DNA of 34,963 nt from Spirochaetales bacterium (GTDB lineage Bacteria; Spirochaetota; Spirochaetia; Sphaerochaetales; Sphaerochaetaceae): NCBI GenBank assembly GCA_017629575.1, contig JAGBWX010000085.1, forward strand, positions 1-34,963, given 5' to 3'. The notes beneath the pieces are model-generated. The model was not told where the DNA came from and did no database searches. It saw only the letters and a list, made by a program, of their open reading frames with translations. The translations under genes and the position numbers were made by a program. The stretch's first letter is position 1. Every line of letters starts with the position of its first letter. Positions 1 through 8,552 of this stretch are shown here, piece after piece.

Positions 1-462
1 AAGGCTCTGACCTGTAGCTTCTGCAATAACCATATCGAGCTTGATTCTCAGCTCAGCAATCTTCTTTGCATAGATATCTACATCCACTGCAACACCCTTA
101 AGCTCTGAAAGTGGCTGATGGATAAGATATGTTGAATTAGGGAATGCGAATCTTCTCTCGGCTGGAACTGAGAGATAGATGAGAGCTGCTGCAGATGCAA
201 CGAGTCCGATTCCAACAACCTTGACTGGACTATTTACAAATCTGATCATGTCATAAATTGCAAAACCGGAATCAACATCTCCACCAGGTGAGTTGATATA
301 TACTGTGATAGGATCAGAGGATTCTGAATCGAGAACAAGCATTCTCTGAGCAAAGTCATTTGAGAGGTCCTTATTGATTTCCCCTGAAATCATAACGCTT
401 CTAGTCTTTAAAAGCTTTTCTCCAAGTGATGGATCTGGAGCTACTGTCTTCTTTTCTTCCAT
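1..462 (-). CDS. clpP: ATP-dependent Clp protease proteolytic subunit ClpP (3' end off window)
   Basis: Reading leftwards from ATG 462 gives 154 residues in one open frame that runs off the window edge. It is the serine peptidase core that assembles into a barrel and degrades proteins fed by ClpX or ClpA. The nucleophile motif is visible as GLVASAAA (Ser90) and the catalytic histidine as LIHQPL (His115). The oxyanion strand INSPGGDV at 56-63 is typical of the family. The N-terminal 20 residues (MEEKKTVAPDPSLGEKLLKT) are a little longer than in E. coli and no propeptide is evident. The catalytic Asp would lie beyond the edge. A promoter ends six bases before the ATG, so the message is probably leaderless. 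It is divergent from the GNAT gene. Confidence 0.95.
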   Translation of the reverse strand, partial: MEEKKTVAPDPSLGEKLLKTRSVMISGEINKDLSNDFAQRMLVLDSESSDPITVYINSPGGDVDSGFAIYDMIRFVNSPVKVVGIGLVASAAALIYLSVPAERRFAFPNSTYLIHQPLSELKGVAVDVDIYAKKIAELRIKLDMVIAEATGQSL

Positions 463-468
463 AGCCTA

Positions 469-497
469 ACTATAAAAGATACACTTTGTTTTGACAA
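469..497 (-). promoter_or_regulatory. Promoter of clpP, leaderless spacing
   Basis: On the minus strand TTGTCA (492-497), a 17-base spacer and TATAGT (469-474) form a near-consensus sigma-70 promoter. Only six bases separate the -10 from the ATG at 462, so the A of the ATG would be about +1. No Shine-Dalgarno fits in that space. Confidence 0.8.
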
Positions 498-647
498 TTG
501 CGTAACAGTGGTCTCGAAGTACAAAGAAACTCCCCACTAGATAAGCAGGGACTTACAAAATTCTTAAATTAGAAACAACAGAAACTGCTATTGAAAAGAC
601 CACTTGGGTAAAAAAAGAAGGTCTCCCCTAAAAAGAAGCACTAGGGA

Positions 648-676
648 TAGTCAAACAATTTCTTTGCATATATCAT
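648..676 (+). promoter_or_regulatory. Promoter of the GNAT gene, leaderless spacing
   Basis: TAGTCA (648-653), 17 bases, then TATCAT (671-676). The ATG at 684 follows the -10 after seven bases. No ribosome binding site is visible. The rest of the 463-683 gap shows nothing else I can support. Confidence 0.65.
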
Positions 677-683
677 AGCGAGT

Positions 684-1121
684 ATGGTCATAGTTAAGAA
701 AATTGAGAATGAAAAAGAGCTAGCTGATTGCTTATACATTAGAAGGATGTCATTCATTGTTGAAAAGAATATCCCAGAGTCCATCGAAGTAGATTCTCTA
801 GATACCTTTCCCTCTTCTATCGCTCATTTTCTGCTCCTTGACGACGACAAGCCAATATCCACATTCAGAGCTTCTGAAGTTAATTCTGAAACCATAAAGC
901 TCCAGAGAATATGTACTCTTAAAGAGCATAGAGGAATGGGCTTTGGCAAAATTTCAATGGAATATGCTGCATCCTACTTTAAAGCAAAAGGATATAAGCG
1001 ACTCTACCTCCATAGCCAGGAAGACTCTGTAGGCTTCTATGAAAAATGCGGTTTTAAGGTAATTTCTGATATGTTCCTAGAGGCTGATATCCCTCACTAT
1101 GAGATGGATAAGGCTCTCTGA
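684..1121 (+). CDS. GNAT-family N-acetyltransferase
   Basis: A 145-residue protein of the GNAT fold, predicted to transfer an acetyl group from acetyl-CoA to an unidentified amine. The acetyl-CoA pyrophosphate loop is clear as HRGMGFGK (about residues 82-89; family motif Q/RxxGxG/A). It is preceded by the strand LQRICTL and followed by the C-terminal FYEKCGFKV motif that closes the fold. The length is normal for a single-domain GNAT. The gene stands 36 bases before era. Era has its own promoter starting at the end of this gene, so the two need not be co-transcribed. The substrate cannot be inferred. Confidence 0.88.
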   Translation: MVIVKKIENEKELADCLYIRRMSFIVEKNIPESIEVDSLDTFPSSIAHFLLLDDDKPISTFRASEVNSETIKLQRICTLKEHRGMGFGKISMEYAASYFKAKGYKRLYLHSQEDSVGFYEKCGFKVISDMFLEADIPHYEMDKAL

Positions 1122-1151
1122 TTGAAGAGAAAGTCCTCTTTTGGATATAAT
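1122..1151 (+). promoter_or_regulatory. Promoter of era, leaderless spacing
   Basis: TTGAAG (1122-1127), an 18-base spacer and a perfect TATAAT (1146-1151) lie six bases before the ATG at 1158. A TTG-initiated reading frame could be opened at 1122, but that triplet is the -35 element, which argues for the 1158 start. Confidence 0.85.
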
Positions 1152-1157
1152 TGGACT

Positions 1158-2042
1158 ATGAAAGTTGCTATAGTATCTGTAATTGGAAGACCATCTTCTG
1201 GAAAATCAACACTTGTTAACACTATCTGCGAGATGAAGGTTTCTATCACATCTCCTGTCCCTCAGACAACTAGAAACAAGATTAGAGGCATCTATACTGA
1301 CCAGAGAGGACAGCTTATCTTCACTGACACTCCTGGCTACCATCTATCTGACAAGGAAATCAACAAGAGAATGCAGGAAGTAACTGTTTCCGCATTGGAA
1401 GACAGTGACATCATCCTCTATCTTCTTGATGGAACAAGAAGCGCAAAGAAAGAGGAAGAGACCATTGCAGATATGATCAAGGCTTCCAAGCGCCCTGTAG
1501 TTGCAGCTATCAACAAAGGAGATATCCTTACAGACAATAACGTTGAGGATGCAAAGTTCTTCATCAAGGAAAGACTTCCAGAGGCTCCTGTATGTGTTTG
1601 CTCTGCTTTAGAGGACAATGGAATTGATGAAGTGCTCATCGAGCTCTTCAAGTTCGCAAAAGAAGGCGAGCTTCTCTATGGCGAAGACCAATATACAGAT
1701 CAGGATTTGGAGTTCAGAATCTCTGAAATCATCAGAGAAAAGGCAATGGCCAATCTCACAGACGAGCTTCCTCATGTAATCTTTGTCGATGTATCTGACC
1801 TTGAATATGATGCCGAGAGCCAGCATGTATGGATTCGTGCGTTCATCAACGTAGAGAGAAATGGACAGAAGGGATTCCTCGTAGGAAAGAATGGCGAAAA
1901 CATCAGAAGAATTGGAACAGAGGCTAGAAAAGAAATCAGAAGAATCTTCCCTGGCTCCTCTGTAAGACTCGATCTTCAAGTAAAGACAGCTGAGAAATGG
2001 AGAAACAACTCCATAGTCCTCGATAGAGTATTCAGAGATTGA
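1158..2042 (+). CDS. era: GTPase Era
   Basis: A 294-residue Era GTPase, which binds the 3' end of 16S rRNA and assists 30S subunit maturation. It has the G1 loop GRPSSGKST near the N-terminus, G3 DTPG, G4 NKGD and a C-terminal KH domain with the GKNGENIRRIG loop typical of Era. The usual GRPNVGKS G1 sequence is replaced by GRPSSGKS, which keeps the P-loop Gly-Lys-Ser. The start is placed at ATG 1158 (MKVAIVSV) because the family begins there and because TATAAT ends six bases upstream. The longer TTG frame from 1122 would add 12 residues unlike Era. A hairpin terminator follows the stop. Confidence 0.96.
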   Translation: MKVAIVSVIGRPSSGKSTLVNTICEMKVSITSPVPQTTRNKIRGIYTDQRGQLIFTDTPGYHLSDKEINKRMQEVTVSALEDSDIILYLLDGTRSAKKEEETIADMIKASKRPVVAAINKGDILTDNNVEDAKFFIKERLPEAPVCVCSALEDNGIDEVLIELFKFAKEGELLYGEDQYTDQDLEFRISEIIREKAMANLTDELPHVIFVDVSDLEYDAESQHVWIRAFINVERNGQKGFLVGKNGENIRRIGTEARKEIRRIFPGSSVRLDLQVKTAEKWRNNSIVLDRVFRD

Positions 2043-2048
2043 TAGTTG

Positions 2049-2078
2049 GCTCATTCCTCTTGGAGTGAGCTCTTCTTT
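2049..2078 (+). terminator. Rho-independent terminator after era
   Basis: A nine-base-pair stem (2049-2057 with 2062-2070, one G-U pair) and a TCTT loop are followed by TCTTCTTT. It starts seven bases after the era stop codon. Confidence 0.75.
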
Positions 2079-2161
2079 AGATAAGATCTTGAATTGCTAT
2101 TTGTGATATGCCTTAATTCACATTCAATTTAAAAAAAAATACTTCAAAAAGATAACATCTA

Positions 2162-2719
2162 TCATATTTTAGCTACAACTCTGCAAGGGAGTCCTGTGAT
2201 TCCAGATATGCTCATTGGATATGTGCTTGCAAGGAATTTGGCGTTGATTGCCAAAACGCTTTCCAAATTGCATAGGTTCTCTATAACAAATACATCATGG
2301 TCTGCACATTTTTGGTCGGCTGGAGTATGCTCTTTGCTTCTGCGTATACCGCCTGCATCTATTCCGATTATGGAGATTTTCTTATCAAGCAGGGCCTCAA
2401 TGAGTTCATTGCTCAGCTGTGGATGAGTCTTGAAATATTCACTAGTCCCATATTCAACTTCATTAATGAAGGCTGTATGGAAAGCGACAAACATATTCTC
2501 TTTCACTAAATCAAGGTTGATATCTGAAACATCAATATCTCTATCGCGGATAGAGGATACATCAAACACAACAGCCTCAAGCTCCGTATATTCCAATGGA
2601 AATTCCTTATCCATTACATCAAAATGCGTGCCTAAATGTCCAACTAGGGATTTTGAAGTATTCGCCCACGCAGTCTGAAGCATAGCAGGAGTAACCTGCA
2701 GCGTTATATCAATCATCAT
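2162..2719 (-). CDS. Cyclase-family (kynurenine formamidase-like) metal-dependent hydrolase
   Basis: A 185-residue member of the cyclase/arylformamidase family, which are metal-dependent amidases or lactonases. The signature HxGTHxD is present as HLGTHFD near residue 28. The later HTPADQKCADHDVFVIENL segment corresponds to the conserved stretch that supplies the second histidine and the IxENLxNL turn. At 185 residues it is slightly short for the family (about 200-220). The start at 2719 is supported by AGGAGG eight bases upstream (a second ATG follows at once). It lies 80 bases downstream of the ABC exporter. A palindrome in that gap may be an operator. No tryptophan-degradation genes are nearby, so the substrate is unknown. 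Confidence 0.75.
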   Translation of the reverse strand: MMIDITLQVTPAMLQTAWANTSKSLVGHLGTHFDVMDKEFPLEYTELEAVVFDVSSIRDRDIDVSDINLDLVKENMFVAFHTAFINEVEYGTSEYFKTHPQLSNELIEALLDKKISIIGIDAGGIRRSKEHTPADQKCADHDVFVIENLCNLESVLAINAKFLASTYPMSISGITGLPCRVVAKI

Positions 2720-2772
2720 GTAGAATACCTCCTATATCTCTTATCTTTGGTCAGTTTAACATAGAAGATTTC

Positions 2773-2788
2773 TTATGAGTTCTCATAA
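2773..2788. promoter_or_regulatory. Perfect inverted repeat upstream of the cyclase gene
   Basis: TTATGAG and CTCATAA flank a two-base centre, giving a 16-base dyad 54 bases before the cyclase ATG. There is no T tract after it, so it looks more like a repressor operator than a terminator. No dedicated regulator is adjacent. Confidence 0.35.
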
Positions 2789-2799
2789 TAAAGACAAAA

Positions 2800-4554
2800 T
2801 CAGGCTTTGACGAACTGACTGTTATAGAGCTCATAGTAGAAGCCCTTTTTAGATATGAGCTCCTCATGACTGCCCTGCTCTATGATATTTCCATCCTTCA
2901 TTACTAAAATGAGGTCTGCATTCCTGATTGTGGATAGTCTATGGGCAACAATGAATGCTGTTCTGCCTTCCATTAGAATATTGAATGCTTTCTGAATCTG
3001 AATCTCTGTTCTGGTATCAATAGAGGATGTTGCCTCATCCAAAATGAGCATATGAGGATCTGAAAGCATTACGCGAGCAATTGAGATAAGCTGCTTCTGA
3101 CCATGGGAGATGGAATCTGTATCCTCACTGATTATCTCATCGTAGCCGTGTGGCAATGTATCAATTAGGGAATCAATGTGACAAAGTCTTGCAGCTTCTC
3201 TAATATCTTCATCAGATGCATTAGGATTTGCATACGCAATATTTTCCCTAACTGTTCCTGTCTTGATCCAAGTATCCTGCAATACCATGCCATAAGCATC
3301 CCTTAGAGATGAGAATGAGATATCTCTCACATCTCTTCCATCGACTGTGATTTTGCCTTTATCAACATCATAGAATCTCATGAGAAGATTAATCAGCGTT
3401 GTCTTTCCGCAGCCTGTTGGTCCAACAATTGCGACCTTCATGCCACTCTTGATATCGATGTTCAGGTTCTCAATGAGAGGAACATCCTTCTTATAAGAGA
3501 ATGAGAGATTCTCTGCCTTGATGTCTCCCTTAGGCGCATCAATTGAAATAGCACCATCTCTATCTACTTCAATGTCTTTCTCTTCAATGAGAGAGAATAC
3601 TCTCTCAGCTGAGGATAGTGCATTTTGAAGTTCTGTCATTACTCCTGAAATCTCATTGAAGGGCTTTGTATATTGAGATGCATATGAAAGAGTTGCAGAC
3701 AGAGCACCAATTGTCATCCTTCCCATCAATGCAGAAAGACCTCCAGAGAGTGCAACACCTGCATAAACAAGGCTATTTACAAATCTTGTAACAGGGTTTG
3801 TCAGCGATGAATAGAATGTTGCAAATAGGGCAAAGCCAGCCCACTTATCATTGAGGGTGTCAAAGCTCTTCTTTACATTCTCCTCCTGACCAAAAGCTGA
3901 AACGATGTTTGATGAAGAAATCATCTCATCGATATATCCAGTCATCTCGCCACGAGCCTTGTTCTGCTTTGAAAAGAGGTTGAAGGTTCTGCCAGCAATG
4001 AAGGAAGCAGTAAAGAGAGAAACCGGAGTTACAAGAACCACAACAAGGGCAACAATCCAATTGATGTAGAAAAGGAATCCCAATGTGCCAAAGATTGTCA
4101 AAATACCAGACAAGAGCTGTGTAAATCCCATCAAAAGACCATCTGCAATCTGCTCAGAGTCTGTGATGATTCTAGAGGCGATATCCCCTTTGAGCTTTCC
4201 ATCTTGATAAGAGAGTTTCACTCTTTGAAGGTTGGCAAAGGCATCCTTCCTTATATCTTTGACTATTGAGTATGTAAGTCTGTTGTTTGCCTTATTCTGG
4301 ATAAATGCAATTAATGCCCAAAGGATAGCAACAGAAAGAAGCACAATCACTTCCCTCTTAAAGGCTGCATAATTCCTTCCAATTATGTAATCAACAGCAT
4401 TTCCTGTGAGCATAGGGAACACAAGAGTAAAGAACACAATCAGAAGTGCGGAGACAATAGAGATTGCGAGACTTGCCTTATATGCTGAGATATAAGACAT
4501 TAGAGTTTTTAGCACCTTCTTTCTCTGGTCTGAGGAAAGCTTTTTCTTAGCCAT
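2800..4554 (-). CDS. ABC exporter half-transporter, subunit B (multidrug type)
   Basis: A 584-residue protein with an N-terminal six-helix exporter membrane domain fused to an ATPase domain. Walker A is GPTGCGKTT (about 378-386), Walker B ends LDEATSS with the catalytic Glu near 507, and the switch His lies in IVAHR (about 538). The signature loop is degenerate: ISHGQ in place of LSGGQ. Paired with the upstream gene it forms a heterodimer with one degenerate nucleotide site, as in TM287/TM288 and BmrCD. This subunit is the TM288-like one, supplying the intact Walker/Glu/His set. The start is set at ATG 4554 because GAGGAGG lies just upstream. An alternative ATG at 4632 would add 26 residues inside the upstream gene. 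Substrate unknown. Confidence 0.92.
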   Translation of the reverse strand: MAKKKLSSDQRKKVLKTLMSYISAYKASLAISIVSALLIVFFTLVFPMLTGNAVDYIIGRNYAAFKREVIVLLSVAILWALIAFIQNKANNRLTYSIVKDIRKDAFANLQRVKLSYQDGKLKGDIASRIITDSEQIADGLLMGFTQLLSGILTIFGTLGFLFYINWIVALVVVLVTPVSLFTASFIAGRTFNLFSKQNKARGEMTGYIDEMISSSNIVSAFGQEENVKKSFDTLNDKWAGFALFATFYSSLTNPVTRFVNSLVYAGVALSGGLSALMGRMTIGALSATLSYASQYTKPFNEISGVMTELQNALSSAERVFSLIEEKDIEVDRDGAISIDAPKGDIKAENLSFSYKKDVPLIENLNIDIKSGMKVAIVGPTGCGKTTLINLLMRFYDVDKGKITVDGRDVRDISFSSLRDAYGMVLQDTWIKTGTVRENIAYANPNASDEDIREAARLCHIDSLIDTLPHGYDEIISEDTDSISHGQKQLISIARVMLSDPHMLILDEATSSIDTRTEIQIQKAFNILMEGRTAFIVAHRLSTIRNADLILVMKDGNIIEQGSHEELISKKGFYYELYNSQFVKA

Positions 4555-6274
4555 TTGAATCCTCCTCAAACTGAGAGAAGTGGATTTCTCTATAGAGAGA
4601 ACATCTATCGAGGAGCTCTGAGTGTGAGCCAATATCTACAATAGCGCCTTTATCAAGGACAATGATTCTATCCATGGAAAGAAGTGATGATGTTCTTTGG
4701 GAAACAACAAATACAGTCATATCCTTGATCTCAGAAATTGTCTTTCTAAGCTCTGAATCTGTCTTGTAGTCCAAAGCTGATGAACTGTCATCGAGTATCA
4801 AGATATCTGGATTCTTTATGAAAGCTCTTGCAATCGAGAGTCTCTGCCTCTGTCCTCCTGAGAAGTTCTTTCCACCCTGACTTACCTCGGCATCAAGCCC
4901 CTTCTCCTTCTCAAGGACAAAGTCCAAAGCTTGAGCTTTTTTGAGAGCAAGCTCCATATCGCTCTCGGATGCATCTTCCTTGCCCCACTTCAGATTCTCC
5001 CTAATCGTTCCTTTAAATAAAACAGCTTTCTGAGGAACTATGCCAACAGAAGCTTTTAGGTTTTCAAGAGGCCAAAGTCTTACATCTGTGCCGAATACAG
5101 CTACACTTCCCTCCGTTGCATCATAAGAGCGTCCAATGAGGCTAACTAGAGTACTCTTTCCAGAGCCTGTTGCACCGATAATGCCAATCTTTTCTCCTTT
5201 CATAGCCTTGAAGGAGATATCTCTGATTGCAGGGGATCCACCTTCTTTGTATGTAAGAGATACTTTGTCAAATGCTACGGCTTCCTCTGAATTCTTATCG
5301 ATTGAGTCAGGATTTGATGCACTCTTTACAGAAGGCTCTATCTCAAAGATGCTCTGGATTCTATTGCCAGATGCGATGCCTTTTGTAATTGTGACAATGA
5401 GGTTTGCGAACTTAACAAGCTCTACGAGAATCTGGCTCATATAGTTCACTAGAGCAACAATTGCACCAGATGCGATAAGGCCAAGTTCAAACTTCTCTCT
5501 ACCAAAGTAGATAATCAGGATAATTCCAAAGTTAATGAAAAACGATGTCAGTGGATTTAAAAGCGCAGAAACTGAGCTTGTAGCAATCTGCTGGGAATAG
5601 AGCTCATCGGAGATTTCGCCAAACTCAACCTTTTCCTCTTCTTCCCTACAGAAAGCCCTAATTACTCTCACTCCATAGAGGTTTTCCCTTGTCTTGAGCA
5701 TAAGCTTATCCAGCTTCTTCTGAACAAGCTTAAACATAGGGAGTGTCTTTCTCATTATCAAGAACACGATGAGAGATAGAACAGGAATGACAAGAGCAAA
5801 GATAACAGCTAGTTCACTATCTACAGTGAATGCCATAATTGCAGCGCCAAGGACTACAAATGGGCTTCTCAAAAAGAGGCGAAGGAACATATTGATGCAA
5901 GACTGCACCTGATTTGTATCATTAGTAAGCCTAGTGATGAGCGTTGATGTACCAATTTGGTCCTTGTCTTTTGCACTGAGCTTTACGATATGGTCAAAAA
6001 GAGCACTTCTTATCTTTGCCGCAGTTCCAATTGCTGCTCGTGCAGAAAAGTACTGCGCTGTTACAGCGGCAATCAATCCAGAGAGCGCCAAAAGTGCCAT
6101 ATAAACAATCATTCTGATAATATGGCTCTTATCTCCACCTAGGATGCCATTGTCGATGATTGAGGCAACGCATAGTGGAACCAAAAGTTCGAGAATAGCT
6201 TCAAAGAGCTTGAAAAGAGGGGCTAGAACAGCCTGTTTTCTATAACCTTTCAGGAATCTTAAGAGTGCGAACAT
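4547..6274 (-). CDS. ABC exporter half-transporter, subunit A (degenerate ATPase site)
   Basis: A 575-residue membrane-plus-ATPase half transporter. Walker A is GATGSGKST (367-375) and the signature FSGGQ is good (471-475). However, Walker B is ILILDD, so Asp496 stands where the catalytic Glu should be, and the switch histidine is Gln526 (VVSQR). This is the TM287-like subunit of a heterodimeric exporter. Its degenerate Walker/H set pairs with the degenerate signature of the downstream subunit, leaving one active and one regulatory nucleotide site. It begins one base after the stop of the FMN reductase-like gene and overlaps the next gene by eight bases, so translation is coupled. Likely drug or lipid-like export, but the substrate is not deducible. 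Confidence 0.92.
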   Translation of the reverse strand: MFALLRFLKGYRKQAVLAPLFKLFEAILELLVPLCVASIIDNGILGGDKSHIIRMIVYMALLALSGLIAAVTAQYFSARAAIGTAAKIRSALFDHIVKLSAKDKDQIGTSTLITRLTNDTNQVQSCINMFLRLFLRSPFVVLGAAIMAFTVDSELAVIFALVIPVLSLIVFLIMRKTLPMFKLVQKKLDKLMLKTRENLYGVRVIRAFCREEEEKVEFGEISDELYSQQIATSSVSALLNPLTSFFINFGIILIIYFGREKFELGLIASGAIVALVNYMSQILVELVKFANLIVTITKGIASGNRIQSIFEIEPSVKSASNPDSIDKNSEEAVAFDKVSLTYKEGGSPAIRDISFKAMKGEKIGIIGATGSGKSTLVSLIGRSYDATEGSVAVFGTDVRLWPLENLKASVGIVPQKAVLFKGTIRENLKWGKEDASESDMELALKKAQALDFVLEKEKGLDAEVSQGGKNFSGGQRQRLSIARAFIKNPDILILDDSSSALDYKTDSELRKTISEIKDMTVFVVSQRTSSLLSMDRIIVLDKGAIVDIGSHSELLDRCSLYREIHFSQFEEDSNG

Positions 6275-6275
6275 A

Positions 6276-6830
6276 TTATCTGATGAAGTTTGTCCTTATT
6301 CTCTTTTCCTTCTCAGGAAGAGGCAGACCTGCCTTTGCAAATGACTTGATTACATAGCTCATATTAGAACCAAGAAGACGCATTGTCTGCATGCCTTCTT
6401 CGTCTCTCTTGACTTCCTCTGGGGTATTGCCATGAACCTGGTTCCAATAGTTTGAAGAAACAACCACCATTTCAGAGATGGTGAAATACTTATTAATCTG
6501 ATCGAAGGTTGCTGTTGCCCCGCCTCTTCTGCAGGAAACAATAGCAGAGGCAGGCATGAGCCTTACCTTACCAGAAATCCTATTAAACAGTTCATCCAAG
6601 AACAATGTGCATAAGCCTGATGCTGATGCATAGTAGACAGGAGAACCAACTACCAGACCATCAGAGGCCAGAATCTTTGAAGCAATCTCATCAATCTCAG
6701 CAGAATCTGCTGTTGCCTGGATAATCTCAGTCTCAATCCCCTCTTTTTCAAGAGATGCCGCTACTTCAGAAAGGGCTGTAAAAGTACAGCCCTCTCTTCT
6801 TGGTGATCCATTTATTAGGATAGCCTTCAT
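6276..6830 (-). CDS. NAD(P)H-dependent FMN reductase-like flavoprotein
   Basis: A 184-residue flavodoxin-fold protein related to NADPH-dependent FMN reductases and iron-sulfur flavoproteins. The FMN phosphate loop is INGSPRREGCTFTA at the N-terminus, and the GSPVYYAS loop around residue 75 contacts the flavin ring. The Cys cluster of true iron-sulfur flavoproteins is not present, so it is a simple flavin reductase or quinone-type reductase. The start is the ATG at 6830, which shares one base with the lysS stop (TAATG), giving coupled translation. Two upstream in-frame codons could extend it to a TTG at 6836, but the family begins at MKAILINGSP. Physiological partner unknown. Confidence 0.82.
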   Translation of the reverse strand: MKAILINGSPRREGCTFTALSEVAASLEKEGIETEIIQATADSAEIDEIASKILASDGLVVGSPVYYASASGLCTLFLDELFNRISGKVRLMPASAIVSCRRGGATATFDQINKYFTISEMVVVSSNYWNQVHGNTPEEVKRDEEGMQTMRLLGSNMSYVIKSFAKAGLPLPEKEKRIRTNFIR

Positions 6831-8419
6831 TAACAATACCTTCTAAGAATTGGAAGAATAGTCTCGCTTCCGATTGACTTTACGAAGTTAGCAAGCTTTG
6901 GTCCCTTTTCCTTTCCGATGAGAACCATATATACAACTCTGAAGAAGTCACCGCTCTCCAAGCCGTTGTCGCCAGCTGCCTGATAGATGTAGTTTGAGAA
7001 CTCCTTCTCTGACATATTGTCGAGGTAGCTTTCGATATAGCCTGCGAAATCCTGAACAGCCTTCTTTTCATTGTCTGCAAGCTCAACAAGAGCATCTGAC
7101 TCTGATGAGAGTGCGAACTTGAAGTCTTCTGGAGCATAGTCTCTGAGCCAGTTCTTTGCACACTGCATTCTAACTCTGAGTCTTTCCTTCTGGCTCTCTG
7201 TGATGCCTTCAAGACGTGAGAATACCTTCTCCTCATCACCGTTGAAGATCTGAAGGAGGTTACAAAGGTGTCTGAATGGAATCTGATAGCCAGCCTCTGT
7301 AGGAATCTTTGAACCATCTACCTGTGAAAGCTCATAAATTCTATCTTCCTTCTCCTTTCTCTGTTCCTTTACAGGAAGGATGCCAAAGTAGATTCTTTCG
7401 CAATTGTCGTAGTCTTCGTAGATCTTGAGAACGTCAAGGTCGAATGAGATTGCGAACTCTGAATTTGGTCTTGTACCAACAAAGAGGTATCTAACAATCT
7501 CTGGTGGATAGATAGCGAGAACATCATAAAGGTCTGCAACCTCACCGCCTGAAGAAGAAATCTTGCCACCCATGCCCTTGAGCTTGATGAAGTCATATCT
7601 CATTGAAACAGGAGCTTCGCCACCAAATACCTTAACAACATTCTTGGATGTGTCGTATGAACCACCTTCTGTGAGATGGTCCTTACCGCCTGGCTCGAAG
7701 TCAACGTTTTCCTCGTTCCATCTCATAGGCCAGTCGATTCTCCAAGGAAGCTTTGTATTTGGAGTTGTTCTGATATCGATAGTCTCTTCCTTGTCGAGCT
7801 CATCATCATGATATGTGAGCATGTAGCCACCATCCCAGCCAGTTACAGTAGTTGTGTCCTTGTCTGTGAATGATGAGAATACAGATACTGGCCACCAGTT
7901 CTCTGGAAGAGGCTCTGTTCTATACTCATTGAGGATTGCTCTAATCTCATCTCTCTTTTCGAGAGCTGTCTTGATGCCCTCTACATACTTGTTTGATCTA
8001 TATCTCTCTGCCTGATAGAGGTACTCTGGGAATACGCCTACTGTTGGGAGAATCTTCTCAACTGCAATCTCATTTGCTCTAGCGTAGTTCTCTGCTCTCT
8101 CTGTTGTGTCAGGAACGAGTGTGATTGGCTTTCTGAGATATGTTGAAAGAAGCTCAGGATTAGGCATGTTCTTTGGAACCTTTCTGAATACATCATAGTC
8201 GTCCCAGCTGTAGATGAATCTTACATTCTTGCCCTTTTCTCTGAGGGCTCTAACTACGAGCTCAACTGTGATGATTTCTCTGAAGTTTCCAATGTGAACT
8301 GTGCCAGAAGGTGTGATGCGTGATGCACATGTGTAACATTCCTTATCACCCTTTTCGCGGATGATTCTATCTGCCATTATGTCTGCCCAGTGGGTACTCT
8401 GATTCTTAATTTCACTCAT
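6830..8419 (-). CDS. lysS: Class I (archaeal-type) lysyl-tRNA synthetase
   Basis: A 529-residue class I LysRS that charges tRNA-Lys. The Rossmann-fold signatures are both visible: HIGN (residues 42-45, within SGTVHIGNF) and the KMSKS equivalent GGKISSS (lysine 286). Most bacteria use the unrelated class II enzyme. The class I form is found in archaea, spirochaetes and some other bacteria, which supports the taxonomic inference. The C-terminal part is helical, as expected for the anticodon-binding cage. It heads a unit continuing into the flavin reductase and ABC genes. A promoter ends seven bases before the ATG. Confidence 0.96.
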   Translation of the reverse strand: MSEIKNQSTHWADIMADRIIREKGDKECYTCASRITPSGTVHIGNFREIITVELVVRALREKGKNVRFIYSWDDYDVFRKVPKNMPNPELLSTYLRKPITLVPDTTERAENYARANEIAVEKILPTVGVFPEYLYQAERYRSNKYVEGIKTALEKRDEIRAILNEYRTEPLPENWWPVSVFSSFTDKDTTTVTGWDGGYMLTYHDDELDKEETIDIRTTPNTKLPWRIDWPMRWNEENVDFEPGGKDHLTEGGSYDTSKNVVKVFGGEAPVSMRYDFIKLKGMGGKISSSGGEVADLYDVLAIYPPEIVRYLFVGTRPNSEFAISFDLDVLKIYEDYDNCERIYFGILPVKEQRKEKEDRIYELSQVDGSKIPTEAGYQIPFRHLCNLLQIFNGDEEKVFSRLEGITESQKERLRVRMQCAKNWLRDYAPEDFKFALSSESDALVELADNEKKAVQDFAGYIESYLDNMSEKEFSNYIYQAAGDNGLESGDFFRVVYMVLIGKEKGPKLANFVKSIGSETILPILRRYC

Positions 8420-8426
8420 ATGAATG

Positions 8427-8455
8427 ATTATGGATAAATCAGACTAATAATTCAA
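8427..8455 (-). promoter_or_regulatory. Promoter of lysS, leaderless spacing
   Basis: Minus strand TTGAAT (8450-8455), 17 bases, CATAAT (8427-8432), then seven bases to the ATG at 8419. No Shine-Dalgarno is present. Confidence 0.75.
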
Positions 8456-8540
8456 CGGTAGAGAGTTACTTTGGTCTTTGTAATACAGAAGATTATTTCT
8501 TTATTGAAAACTGACTATGGCTTTTTTAAACATTCATACT

Positions 8541-8546
8541 TATACT
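8541..8546 (+). promoter_or_regulatory. -10 element of the RlpA-like gene, leaderless spacing
   Basis: TATACT ends six bases before the ATG at 8553. The -35 is poor (T-rich). It selects ATG 8553 over the upstream in-frame ATG at 8517, whose extra 12 residues would spoil the signal peptide. Confidence 0.6.
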
Positions 8547-8552
8547 CAAAGT

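Noticed and set aside
463-683. Possible small RNA or riboswitch in the clpP-GNAT gap
   Set aside because: Short complementary stretches (CCCTA/TAGGG) exist but no known RNA family or promoter-terminator pair could be recognised.
1122-1157. TTG-initiated extension of era
   Set aside because: The TTG is part of the -35 box and the next codons carry the -10. Era homology starts at 1158.
1608-2054. Open frame on the minus strand opposite era
   Set aside because: It lies entirely within a well-supported era gene and resembles no family; its composition is that of a shadow frame.
8517-8552. Upstream ATG of the RlpA-like gene
   Set aside because: It would place 12 residues before a complete signal peptide and start upstream of the -10 element.
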